Source: Locusta migratoria (taxonomy: Eukaryota; Arthropoda; Insecta; Orthoptera; Acrididae). From it: 64,000 bases of DNA. A model generated the notes under the pieces. That model saw nothing but the letters and a program-made list of their open reading frames with translations, had not been told where the DNA came from and searched no databases. Below, one piece after another: positions 53,943 through 64,000 of the stretch. A program made the translations under genes and the position numbers. The stretch's first letter is position 1. Each line of letters starts with the position of its first letter. The stretch covers positions 365,635,159-365,699,158 of the forward strand of contig CM048744.1 of assembly GCA_026315105.1 (NCBI GenBank), read 5' to 3'.

Positions 53943-55112
53943 TCATTGACTCCGTAAAATTGTTACATGTAGCAACAATTTAAAGAAGTGAGTCAATGGG
54001 CAAAGCATGAAGCCGGGAGGCACTGGTGGCAACTTGGGCGAGGCACTCTCACTCTCAAAGCAGGTTGAAACCACCCGAACACCGCATCAGCCAAAGGCCA
54101 CCATAGAAGTTCAACATTTTGTAGGATAATCATCAATCATTGGATATCATAAATCAAAAAGTAAAACTGAATTTTTTAACATAATTCTGCTTGTTTAAAG
54201 CAACAATAACATTTACCTTGTCTACTGGTGAAAGCTAAACAAGTTACCAAACATGATTTGATTACAGACGTAATACGTTTTTGACTAACAACAAGCTGGT
54301 GCTTGCTTATCTCAGTTCTGACGCAATGACAAGAATATTTTAATTTGTAATCTCACAAGAAGTATATACTACCACCTATTTCTATTTTTAAATTATAACA
54401 TTTCCGTAAGTTGCTTATGTCTTTTTATATGGCCATATATAATGTACTTTTAAATACTCTTGACATTTTTCTGTCTGTTTATTATTGCTCATTAATTTTT
54501 GTAAATATTGTGCATTGGGTATTTTAATGTAATGATGTTTGCCTTGTCGTCTTCTATTGACATACAACTCTGATGAAAACCGGCCACAGCTCGCGACCTC
54601 CTCATTTTTAGACTGTCTTCTACAATAATCAATGGAAAGAAACCTCAACTAATCCCTAGGTATCTTTGGAGTCTCGTCTGTTGCACATATCGATGTTCTT
54701 ATGATCTCTTTGTAATTACTGCAATATGTTCTGATTAGCGATGCTTTATATTTTCTTAAAATATTTTATAAATGTTCATTTTAGAGTATTACATACAGTA
54801 TATGTTAAATCTTAATATTTCAACTATTCTACTTAATAATTTTGTGTTTGTGAATATTGAAATCCATTTTATAATAATATCCGCTAGGACATACTCGATT
54901 GGTCAACGTTTGAGTCAGACGGCAGAGCTTCTAGTATTGAAAGGATGTCTGGAATATTGAATGTCGACTACTCTAGAAGTAAGTGCAGACAGCTCTGACT
55001 CAGTTAAACTGGTGGCCAACACTATGGGTATAATTTATTTCTTCTACTTAAATACTTCTTTAGACATTAATTTATCCCTGTAATGAAATGTTATCCATAG
55101 CGTTATGTTGTA
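53943..55112. other. No recognised gene
   Basis: AT-rich. An imperfect inverted repeat lies at about 54911-55003 (gagtcagacggcagagcttc against the complement of gcagacagctctgactc). Confidence 0.45.
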
Positions 55113-55144
55113 GTGGTCTGATGATAGCTGAAACCGGTTACCAT
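55113..55144 (+). ncRNA. Hammerhead-like core with 5 bp stem I, minimal stem II
   Basis: GTGGT (stem I), CTGATGA, extra T, AGCT, GAAA, CCGG, TT, then ACCAT (stem I partner; 4 Watson-Crick pairs plus one G-T). All CUGANGA and GAAA bases are intact, but stem II is only the 4-base palindrome AGCT, too short for a hairpin. AATAAAATATG follows. Pairing between two molecules could supply stem II. Confidence 0.45.
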
Positions 55145-55663
55145 CAAATAAAATATGTAAAACTGAATAATGAAGATCGCTGATATTCCATAATGTTAAA
55201 AAAAAGATTGGTTGTATGTATTGGATGTATTTGTTCGACAAAGGATGGTCCTTTTGTTATTCTTTACAGTAACTGTGCTGCACCAGATTACTGTTGTGCA
55301 ATATTTCATATAATTTGCAGAGATAAAATCACACTTCGCATACTTGAGTATGATTGATTTTAGTTGATACATATTGATATACAGAATGTGGATAAGATGT
55401 CGAAATTTTACTTATATTTAAGACTAGGACGATATCTGATTTTCATTCTCGAGATGTAGCGTTTTATATCTGACCCGCGATGTCTCAATTGTCTCGTTGA
55501 CTAACAGTTATAATAACATCTTAAAAACAAACATAATTCATAAATATACGTTGCTTGCAGTGGCCATTTTGAGCAGCAGCTGAATTGTATTTCACTGTAA
55601 GGTTTTAAAAGTAAACGCCTTTTGATACTACGAATGAAGGGTTTTATTTTTATATTTTTAAGT

Positions 55664-55709
55664 CACCAATACGCGTTTCGCCTTTCTCTCAAGGCATTAT
55701 CAGTGGGTG
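55664..55709 (-). ncRNA. Hammerhead motif, left arm, inactivated
   Basis: The complement repeats the right-arm ribozyme but reads CTGATAA in place of CTGATGA (invariant G to A) and has one mismatch in stem I (CACCCA against TTGGTG). Stem II and GAAA are intact. Cleavage is not expected. Confidence 0.7.
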
Positions 55710-55906
55710 TCAGCACTTGCTACTCCACTTCAGTCTTATTCTGGTAACCAGGTCGAAATGTTACACTGTTTTTTAAAAACACAGTGTAGACACAGTATGG
55801 CAGCAGGTGACGGTAGAACCAGAGAACTGCAATGTGTTTTTAAAAAACAGTGTAACATTTCGACCTGGTTGCCAGAATAAGACTGAAGTGGAGTAGCAAG
55901 TGCTGA

Positions 55907-55952
55907 CACCCACTGATGATGCCTTGAGAGAAAGGCGAAACGCGTATGGGTG
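55907..55952 (+). ncRNA. Hammerhead ribozyme candidate, type I, tiny stem III
   Basis: Seen in order: stem I strand CACCCA (55907-55912); core CTGATGA (55913-55919); one extra T; stem II GCCTT-GAGAGA-AAGGC (55921-55936), 5 perfect pairs; core GAAA (55937-55940); stem III ACGCGT with 2 pairs and a 2-base loop; A at the cleavage position (55946); stem I partner TGGGTG (55947-55952), 6 perfect pairs. Predicted cleavage is between 55946 and 55947. The single unpaired base after the core and the very small stem III depart from textbook hammerheads. Small hammerheads with reduced stem III are known with Penelope-like elements and act as dimers. Confidence 0.72.
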
Positions 55953-56034
55953 ACTTAAAAATATAAAAATAAAACCCTTCATTCGCAGTAGCAAAAGGCG
56001 TTTACTTTTAAAACCTTACAGTGAAATATAATTC

Positions 56035-56398
56035 ATAAACAGTTCAAGATATTAAAACGTTTCTCTTTGTAAATGATAGCTCACATCTTCACATATGTTG
56101 TTTGTAAAATTCCTTGGAACTTAATTTTATTATTCCAGATATGTAAGTAACTCGTTTCCTGCAAAGAGAGGCTTGGTGGAACGGAATGTGTGAACACGGT
56201 CAGTGCTGCTGACGAAAGGATGAAATTCGTGTGTTAACGCAGTAGCGGCGGCGCTCATTAACATGCCTACAAAGCAGTCCACGTTTCGAGATGTAACATT
56301 CTAGCGTGTTGGCAGTGTAGGTTTAATCTACAGCTTCATCGCTTTGGTCATCCGGCTGATGTTGCTGTGCTGTTACTGCAGGATACGAACAAACATAC

Positions 56399-56443
<45 letters not shown>

Positions 56444-58089
56444 CGCGCGCAACTCATGCATATCCTTTGACTAACACTGCCCCTACGATAGATGGAGGTC
56501 ATAGGTAGATAACGGCATATCAACTTCCGCATAGTAATGCATTGTACCCCCGAAACTCAACTTCTGGTTAACGACAGATTTGAACCGTCAGAACAGAAGC
56601 ATAAAGTTTCCACACCTAACAGAATTTTCTTATTTTTAATTTCATTTTTTTTATTTTTTGTGTTTCATAATTTTTATCAAATTATTGGTAAAATGTTTAT
56701 ATAACGAAATCGTTACTGTTTTGTTTGTTATTTCACTGACAATTTTGAGAAAAAATTCATTATATAACAACGTGAGACGCTTATTTCAGATGACTAATTG
56801 AACATATAGAAATTTAGTATTTACACAAACATAACTTATTTAAATGTAATCATTTTACCCGCAGAAAGTACTAAGTATTTAATTATAGTATTTTTAGGTA
56901 AAATAAGTTCAGTGCATTTCATTTAAACTATGATACATTGAAATATTGCCCATCTACAAACTCATTGGTGTTATAAAAATAACACTTGAAAAAAAATTTG
57001 AAACTTGCTTGTATGTATCCATCAATACAGTAAAGCTGTTTTCTCTCTTACTGACTTATATCAGGAGTTATTAGCTGGATGTTTTCGGGAAACTTTTGAC
57101 CAGGTGAAAGCGCACCCACAGCCATGATTAACTTTGATATGTTGAGTCCCGTATGTGGAACTATGTCAGTTACGTAGCTGTTAACTGCAGTCAATTTTAA
57201 TCAGCCTTCCAATATATAGTATAAATGAATTCTGATAATAGCTACGACTGCAGTTAAGCATTACTGTAACAAAAAATAAATACAATAAAAATAAATAAAA
57301 ATTACTTCATTCCTCTCGTAAGGGAGAATATTTTTGTTTTAATTCCCGCAGTAAACGTGCTTAAGAGTATTAGTCAACACTGCCCCTTACAGGAATAGGT
57401 AATTTTATTAGATTCACATATTTTAAAGCTATTTGTAACATGCTAAAGCTGTAAGAAGATTCTGTCCTGCTTGACGATCTTCTACAGAGTTGATTAACAG
57501 TATATGGAAAGAAAACTACGTAGATTTCAAGAAAATTTGAATAAAAAAGAAAACTGTACACGTGTACAACGATCAAGGAAAAGTTGTTGTAGAAGTGAAT
57601 AAATAACTATAAGTAACTGTAGCATTCTTTGATTTAAATGGGCAAATAGATCGCTGAAAAGCTGAGAAACAATTGAAATTGTAAACATTTCTGTTTTCCG
57701 GATGGATGACACTCATTGAGAGATCACTACTGAGAGAACTCAAATTTAATTTGGACAACACGGGGTGGAAGATGACTTGCAGCTGTTTTAAAGGAACTGT
57801 CATGGTTCCGTTTCTCTTGATTCACGAATCAAAAGAGTATATAAGCCCTAAATATTTAAAAATGTATGCAGTTACATAATTAGTGAAGGAAATCGCTCAG
57901 CATAGAGCACGGAAAGCATGATTATTTATCTATCTTATTTATTTATTTATTATCCGGTTTTACAATGTTATTTAGTTTACATTTTCCGGTAGCCCAAAAT
58001 TATACATTACATTATTTTACATTAGTATTATTACGTTATTATTTATTAAACATTATTTTATTTTCATTCTCCATTATTGTCTATCTGCC
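56035..58089. other. No recognised gene; AC microsatellite at 56405-56439
   Basis: AT-rich sequence with an (ac)n tract of about 17 units at 56405-56439. Short minus frames (57370-57803) show no family features. A taaa/tta-rich stretch lies near 57925-57955. Confidence 0.55.
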
Positions 58090-59215
58090 CATAATTTTTC
58101 TTCTATATTCCTTCTTCGGATAGACGCCTGAACTCCTTGGATCCATGCAGTTGGCGGTCTCCCTCTTTTCTTTCTTCCTGGTGGTCCCCATTCCACAATT
58201 ATCCGTGGTAGTCTTTCCTTTGACATCCTTTTTGTATTCCCACACCATCAGAGTTGTTTTCCTTCTATAAAATCTATAACTAAATTCTTAACGTCCATTT
58301 TCTTCCTGATGACTTCAGAGTTTTTATCGCCTAGATATTCCTAAAGATCGTCTCCAAAACTACATCTCCGTTGTCATCAACCTGTTTTCTGTTTGCGATT
58401 TAAGTGCCCATACTTCTGATCCATATATCATAATGCTTCTGATGATTGTATTGAAGATTTTTCTTTTCGATTCTATTCTGATCTGTTGATCCCGTAAGAT
58501 ACCATTTAATGTCGCAATAGTACGCTTCCCAGCTTTTATTCTTGCATCAATTTCCTTGTCTTGTTTGCCATTTTGTGTGATAGTTACTCGTAGATATTTC
58601 TATTCTTCAGTGTGTTTAATAGTATCCATTCCTCCTTCCAGTGTTAAATCTTGGTTTATGTCTCCTATTACCGTATATTTTGTGTTATTCTTGGTCGTGC
58701 GGGAGTAGCCGAGCGGTCTGGAGCGCCACGTTATGGATCGCGCGGCCTCCCGCGTCGGAGGTTCGAATCCTCCCTCGAGAATGGATGTTTGTGTGGTCTT
58801 TAGTATAAGTTACTTCATAAGTAGTTTGCAACTTTAGTGACTGATGACCCCGCAGTTAAGTCCCATAAGCTTAACAAACATTTGATCATTTTTATTCTTG
58901 TTGACCTGACGTCCTCATTTTTTAAATTCCAGTATTAATTTCCTTGTAATATACTCTATGTCTTCTTTATCCTGCACCAAAATTAACTGGTCATCAGCAA
59001 ATTGTAAGAAGTATATGGTAATATCATTTACTGGGGTCTCCATGTTTTTGCATTTACTTTTACAATTTTCTAGTGCGTTTACGGTATATATTTTATAATG
59101 TGTTGTTGACAGACAGCATCTCCAACGTATTCCTTTTGTTACTTTAAATCCAGATGAGAGATACTTTTGTACTTTTATTCTTGGTGCTGAGTTTTCGTAA
59201 AGTGATATATCGCAA
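58090..59215 (-). mobile_element. RTE-like LINE remnant, interrupted by a SINE
   Basis: No long frame remains, but minus-strand translation yields ordered blocks: LENCKSKCKNMETPVNDITI then YFLQFADDQLILVQDKEDIE (59050-58945, the catalytic FADDQ block), ITRKLILEFKK, and beyond the SINE NNTKYTVIGDINQDL, ITQNGKQDKEIDARIKAGKR, ILRDQQIRIESKRKIFNTII and IMIYGSEVWALKSQ (58680-58390). This is the palm, thumb and C-terminal region of an RTE-like RT. It is old, with frameshifts throughout. Confidence 0.8.
58694..58891 (+). mobile_element. tRNA-derived SINE, family 2 head with family 1 body
   Basis: Head cgtgcgggagtagccgagcg and B-box ggaggttcgaatcctccct are family-2-like; the body ('gtggtctttagtataag', 'gactgatgaccccgcag', taagtcccataagcttaac) is family-1-like. 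Target duplication ttattcttg at 58685-58693 and 58892-58900. It interrupts the RTE-like LINE. Confidence 0.9.
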
Positions 59216-60368
59216 GATATAATAGCCAGAGAGATTTAGGAATTCAACTTTTATGTTCGTCTTTCAGAATGCCGCAGTCATCTAAAAGTGTGACTCGGTA
59301 ACTTTTATGTCTCTATCCACGTGTTTTTCAGCCCGTATTTGTATCAAACTTTGCTAAGACATCGTAAAGATCGTACCTAATGTGAACAAAGAATCCTGAG
59401 TCATATATTTCCATCACTCTGTCTGTCAGAAGTTTAACACGGCCCAAGTTCGCAGCGTTTCCAGCCATAAGGCTTGCTGACGTGTCGAGTAAAGCGGACG
59501 CACACACGACTTTACGGTTGCCATAAATTTCAGCGACCGTGCCTAAGTGTGATACCGACACGCAGAGACGCTAGTGTCCCGCCATTAATCGAGTCCCTGT
59601 ATATGTGGCCAGATAAGGTACTCGCCGGCGACGACAAAATCTACTTAAACGCTTCTCGTAAATTACGCTGGCTACAGTTTATTGCCTCACCATGTCTATC
59701 GAGGCAACTAGCACGCCGGTAATTAACTTTTACATTGTAAATAAACACACTCGCCTAACAAGAATCTACTTGCTCAACAAGGAATGGCTCCCGCTTTTGG
59801 ATATCGGCAGCCGATCGCATCGTCTCGCCCGACCTATATGGAAGAGCCTGGTCACACTTCGTAGACAGGTGCCGTACTGAAAAGAGAACCCACCACTGCA
59901 CTGCTTACGGGCTCCTGACAGCTTGTCTGAGCCTTAAAGGTGAAACACTTCAATATTATTCACTTCATAGTTTCTCACGAAATTAGAATTCTGCTCTCCT
60001 ATTCAGTACCAACTTATTTCTTCTTGTAAGACTACAGTAATAACGTATTGTTTACATTTTAGAATCGTATTTTGTGCACCGATATTTTTTTACTATCGAG
60101 TGCGACTGTTAAAAAATTGCAGTTATCAAAAGCATCACGCAAATCACGTAAAATGCCGCAGCCGCTGTTGTCTTTCTGTTTTTTTTTTTAAATTTTTATT
60201 TTTCATTGATAGTTTCAACGGTCTCTCCCATCATTTACAAATGTTGTAGATTTTTTTTACATACATTTCGAAACGTACAAAAATTATAAATTAATTGCAA
60301 ACGTGTTAATTTGAAACTATGACAATTTGGTAACGACGAATGGTGGAGTCTGTAGTATGCCACAAGAA
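59216..60368. other. No recognised gene
   Basis: Moderately GC-balanced sequence with frames on both strands (59328-59561 minus, 77 codons; 59474-59722 plus; 59692-59880 plus). The minus frame has ordinary composition and could be an exon, but I see no family resemblance and cannot support splice sites. Confidence 0.4.
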
Positions 60369-61399
60369 TCTTACATATAAAATTAATGTTTGTTTGTTTG
60401 TCTTTTTGTTCCTATTTTATCCGCGGTCATACCGTACATCCGACTGCGATAAAACTTTATCAACTCATTGCTTGCACTCGCGCGAAAGTTATAGGCATAC
60501 TGAAATTAACTTCATACGATGCATGACGGAGGGTGCTTTACAATTATTTAATTTTTTTTTATGCTTTAACGCTGAAAAGGCTGGAAGAATATGAATGAAA
60601 TTTGGAACAAAGATAACTTAGACTCTTATTAATACAGGGGCTATCTTTCGTTATCCACCGTATGGTGCGTGGCGGAGGGTACCTTACAGTGGGTTAACAA
60701 TTTTGTTATTCTTTACACTGAAACGGTTGTAAGGAAATGAATGAAATGTGGACTGAAGATACCTTAAACCCCGAATTAATACATGAGCTACCTATCACCG
60801 TAGGTGCATAGCGGAGGATACGTTAAAACAAATATCTAAATTATTTGACTGGTAAGTATGAAAGTCAGCACATAAATGTATGTTTTCATGAAGGACATTA
60901 TTATAATCTGCAAAACAGTCAATTTAGCATAACAGAGGGTACCTTGCGACTTTGACACAGTTTGACCGGTCATCACGAAACTTGGCGCATATATGTATAT
61001 TTTCGTATTTAGGAGGGAGGGGAGTAGGTGGCGGACGAGACGAACAGAGAAAGGGTAGAGGATGAGATAGATAGAGAGAGAGAGAGAGAGAGGGGGGGGA
61101 GGGGATGAGAATCAGGAAGGTAATTTGATGATACAGAGAACAAGTAAATGAACAAAGGGAGGAAGAGGAGAAAATGGACAGAGAAAGGGACAGGAGGAGA
61201 CCGGGGGGGGGGGGGGAGGAGCAGGAACAGAGAGAGCGGGGATGAGGAGATGAACAGAGAGAGAATGTGAAGGCAACGGAGGAGACGAACAGAGAGAGAA
61301 GGAAACAGAATATGGTCAGAGAGAGAAAAGGGAAGGAGAGACGTACTAATTGAAGAATGGAATAAATAACTACCCGCGCCACGTCGGGTTTTCAGCTAG
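60369..61399 (+). mobile_element. Helitron-type element, non-autonomous
   Basis: The 5' end a|TCTTACATATAAAATTAATG and the 3' end, hairpin acccgcgccacgtcgggt, then tttcagCTAG|T, fit Helitron termini and A/T target. The interior contains repeats of 'catgacggagggtgctttac'-type units (about 60525, 60665, 60815, 60925) and a purine-rich low-complexity block (61060-61330). The 152-codon minus frame there is an artefact of the CT-rich complement. No Rep/helicase sequence is present. Its last 40 bp resemble the end of the element at 39903-41487. Confidence 0.8.
61060..61330 (+). repeat. Purine-rich low-complexity tract
   Basis: (ag)n at about 61072-61092, G runs at 61092-61102 and 61203-61216, and gagagaaaggg-type repeats. 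It lies inside the Helitron. Confidence 0.85.
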
Positions 61400-61729
61400 T
61401 TTGTAATAAATCTAATGCATCTGGCGGTATTTCTTAATCATCTTACATTTTCAGAAACATTAAATGTCAATGCATATGAAAGCAATGGCATGGCGACATG
61501 GCAGTGAAGCTGTACTATTTTATCACTTCGTCATTACCTGCCTCCTAGATGATGAAACGACTTCTTTCAAAATGACTGCAAATGATAAAGGAGTCAGATA
61601 ATTATCGAGACAGTTTCACCACTTAACAAAAAAATTACAGGGGAGAAGTGACAAAGTACTGGATTTTCACTGGTATGTCGCCATATAATTGCTTCCACAG
61701 GCTTCCATGTTTAATGTTTGTTTGGGGAA

Positions 61730-62645
61730 TAGAACCACGGATAGTTTCCGGGTAGCTACAGGACTAAGGCAACATAGTGCTTGAGAAGATCATTAGAGAA
61801 ATGGATAGTTTCAACCATAAGGGTACCCAGGTAGCAAACACGAACATCACCCATCTAGCATACGCAGATGATACAGTCTTAATTATACACAAAAGAATAT
61901 TTGAAGATGCTAATGATGACCGTGGAAAGCATAGCAAGCAAAATTGGACTGAAAGTGAACTCCATAAAAAAACAATACATGATAGTTGGAAAAGCCCTAA
62001 ACAAGGAAATCCAGGTATTAACTGTGGAGAAAAACACTTACGAAAGAGTAAAGCATTTTAAATGCCTTGGAAGCATAATATCAGAAAATTCATCGTCTGA
62101 AATGGAAATAAAGGCAAGAATTAAAGCGGGTAGTAGATGCTTGCACTCACTACACAACATTTTGACTTCCCGGAGCATATCACGAGCCTTCAAACTAAGG
62201 TTATATAAAACATTTATTCTTCCTGTCATTCTGTACGGATGTCAATGCTGGAGCACTAGAAAACAGGAATTAAGCAGGCTCGCAGTTTTCGAAACGAGAT
62301 GCTTGAGGAAAATAAGGAGCATGGAGGAGAAGGCACAATATAGAATTAGAACAACGCTATAGTGAACCGAACATTGTGAGTTTGATGAGACGTAGAAGTT
62401 TAGAATGGGCAGGGCATGTGGTACGTATGAGTGAGAAGCGATGGCCTAGGGTGGCCATAGAGATGATACCAACAGGCAAAAGACCACTGGGACGACAAAG
62501 GAAGAGATGGAAGGGATGAAAGAAGACCTGCAAAAACCTGAGGCCTGGAAGAACAGGAAACAGACAGCGAAGAATCGTAATGAATGGAGAACCTTGATTA
62601 TATCATTGCGCGGTCCACTGGGCCTGATCGCGTAAATAGTAAGAA
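61730..62645 (+). mobile_element. RTE-type LINE fragment, RT palm to 3' end
   Basis: TDSFRVATGLRQ (the block before the active site) is followed, after a deletion, by ITHLAYADDTVLIIHKRIFE (61845-61905, catalytic YADD intact). Frame 61901-62362 gives SIKKQYMIVGKALNK, FKCLGSIISENSSSEMEIKA and FILPVILYGCQCWSTRKQEL. Shifted sequence then gives RRSLEWAGHVVRMSEKRWPR and GKRPLGRQRKRW. Together these are the palm, thumb and C-terminal region. The upstream RT and the endonuclease are missing. Confidence 0.84.
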
Positions 62646-63618
62646 TATGTAATGAGATAAACACCTTAAGCTGCATTATATGAATTACAAATGAGTCTGG
62701 TTTCTAAATAAATATATTTTTAATTAATTTGAATTTTCATTTTCTTCAAGATTGTAGGTAAAACAACCATAATATTTGAAGATAACGGAAGAAACCGTTG
62801 CAACAAGTAATGAAAAATGAAATAAAATAAATAGGCAATAGGGACGGAATGAAATCTTTAACAATCGAAAGTTATATGAAATCCTTAGATTACGTTCACA
62901 TAATAAGTGTCGATAAGTCTTAGCTCTACAGAAGTACTGTGTCGATGCTTGCGTAAACCATTAGAGGGCTCAGAAATTCATGTGACGCTCAAGGTGGGTT
63001 AATGATGTCGCGTTGGCCAAATTTGACAACAATTTTGTACAACACCACCATGGATATGTTTTGTGAGGGGTCGCCTCACCAATTGTTACTTCCATCTCAG
63101 TCTTTCTTATGACGCCTCTGCGCTGTGTGTTGCGTTTTCGAATTATTTTAGGGGTAGCCTAAGAAAAATTTCCAGACTCGCCGCTACGCGGAGTTGGCAC
63201 GAAAAGGTTCAGATGGTGGAAAGGGTGTCAATAAAACTACTAGCTTCACTGAAGCCTTTTATCCCACCTCGTCAGGCCTTTTCGAGTAGGTCTCTCTGAA
63301 CGTTTCCTTCGCCAACGCATAAGAAACCGCTTGGTTCTGATCAGTCTCGCAGAGATGTCAAAGGAAGAGGTGATTTGTGGTAAGGTTGGGTGAGGTGATC
63401 CTCCCATAATGTTAGACATCCATGGAGGCTTTGGGCAGAATTGTTGTGGAATTTGGTGCCAATGTGACATCGATAACGCCATATGAAATTGCGAGCTCTG
63501 TTTTTCATTTTGCAATCGTCGACGTCTTCTTGTTTGACACGTCGCAGTGACCCAGAATAACGTCTTTGCACGATTTCAGAGAAAGGTTATAGGCACCTTT
63601 GAGCTAAATTTAAAACTT
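62646..63618. other. No recognised gene
   Basis: Overlapping frames on both strands at 63063-63571 have no recognisable features. Confidence 0.45.
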
Positions 63619-64000
63619 CTGTGTGCCAGTTAGCTAGGGGAAAGCAATAGAGTAAACCTATTGTGGGTCCCTGGGCACTCGGGGATCAGTGGCAACAAAT
63701 ATGCCGACAGATTAGCCAGGATGTGGGCAGAGTCTCCATTTATTGGACCGGAACCTGTCCTGACAATCATCAAGCCAATGATCAAATTGCATCTACGTCA
63801 CTGGCTCAGAAGACAGCACGTAGAATATTGGACCAAAGTCCATCAACAAAAACATGGCAAGGTAATGATGCCAAAGCCATGTTTTAAAAGAAGCTCTGCA
63901 GTCCTGGGCCTGAACAGGAGAGACATTAGACTCATGGTTGGATTGCTTACAGGCCATGGGAATTTCAAAAAACACCTACATACAATGGGAATAACAGAAA
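63619..64000 (+). mobile_element. I/R1-like LINE, RNase H end, cut by window edge
   Basis: A second copy of the family at 49757-53822. It begins in RNase H at a truncation ('ctaggggaaagcaatagagt') and reads LLWVPGHSGISGNKYADRLA, then HWLRRQHVEYWTKVHQQKHG and GLLTGHGNFKKHLHTMGI up to the window end. It has the GKVMMPKPCF stretch in frame with WTKVHQQK, which the other copy has lost to a small deletion. In the final block EH is KY (usually NEHAD), so a key His is changed. Confidence 0.85.

Larger units (their letters stand above)
55582..56034. repeat. 453 bp near-perfect palindrome with two hammerhead motifs
   Basis: Arms of about 202 bp (55582-55783 and 55833-56034) match almost throughout, for example gaatt[g/a]tatttcactgtaag at the outside and tcgaaatgttacactgtttt against aaaacagtgtaacatttcga inside, with a loop of about 49 bp. 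A hammerhead-like motif lies in each arm, pointing outwards. No coding sequence is visible. Arm divergence is low, so the inversion or the element is recent. Confidence 0.92.

Noticed and set aside
54911..55003. Hairpin as a regulatory RNA
   Set aside because: The inverted repeat is imperfect with offset blocks, and nothing nearby suggests a transcript.
60924..61382. 152-codon minus-strand frame rich in Ser, Leu and Pro
   Set aside because: It is the complement of a purine-rich low-complexity tract inside a Helitron, not a gene.
63063..63571. Candidate coding region from overlapping frames on both strands
   Set aside because: No family resemblance, and the frames are mutually exclusive in the same interval.

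Overview
This window looks like intergenic DNA from a very large, repeat-rich insect genome, most likely a grasshopper or locust (Orthoptera). The basis is the set of dispersed elements rather than any host gene: repeated copies of an about 200 bp tRNA-derived SINE with poly-T-like tails, a 5S-rRNA-derived SINE, CR1-like, RTE-like and I/R1-like LINEs, Penelope-like elements, Tc1/mariner transposons, and Helitron ends. I could not identify a single convincing host exon, host tRNA, rRNA locus or bacterial-type operon. Essentially all recognisable coding sequence is decayed transposon sequence, and the open frames outside it look like chance frames.

Layout. 0.2-3.5 kb is a nest: an RTE-type LINE (minus) cut by a SINE and by a CR1-like LINE that itself contains a shorter copy of its own family. 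3.6-4.4 kb is a LINE endonuclease remnant. 4.48-7.1 kb is a 2.6 kb inverted structure made of two Penelope-like copies (RT end and GIY-YIG nuclease) placed head to head. 8.0-8.5 kb is a dead mariner. 9.0-12.9 kb is the best element here, a nearly complete CR1-like LINE (minus) with an SGNH-esterase ORF1, an APE endonuclease and an RT, split by a SINE with an 11 bp target duplication. 13.4-20 kb holds a SINE, two decayed CR1-like copies, RTE and mariner scraps. 20.7-28.7 kb holds a ribozyme-like tail, small palindromes, a tandem duplication carrying a SINE, a Tc1 copy and a LINE C-terminus. 28.7-39.9 kb is mostly unassigned with SINEs, one 5S-type SINE and an unclassified dispersed repeat. 39.9-41.5 kb and 60.4-61.4 kb are Helitron-type elements. 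43-48 kb has three long palindromes, two mariner/IS630-type remnants and a nearly complete Tc1. 48.1-48.9 kb is a CpG-rich segment. 49.2-49.65 kb is a small element with a tRNA-like unit in each inverted arm. 49.8-53.8 kb is an I/R1-like LINE with RNase H. 55-56 kb has hammerhead-ribozyme-like motifs and a 453 bp palindrome. 58-64 kb has RTE remnants, a Helitron and a second partial I/R1-like copy that runs off the window.

The theme most worth following is small hammerhead-ribozyme-like motifs with a tiny stem III, repeatedly found at the 3' side of Penelope-like or palindromic elements. One, at 55907-55952, keeps every core base and a perfect 6 bp stem I. Small hammerheads associated with Penelope-like elements are already known as a class; what is notable here is how many lie in one window, their different stages of decay, and their placement inside long inverted repeats.
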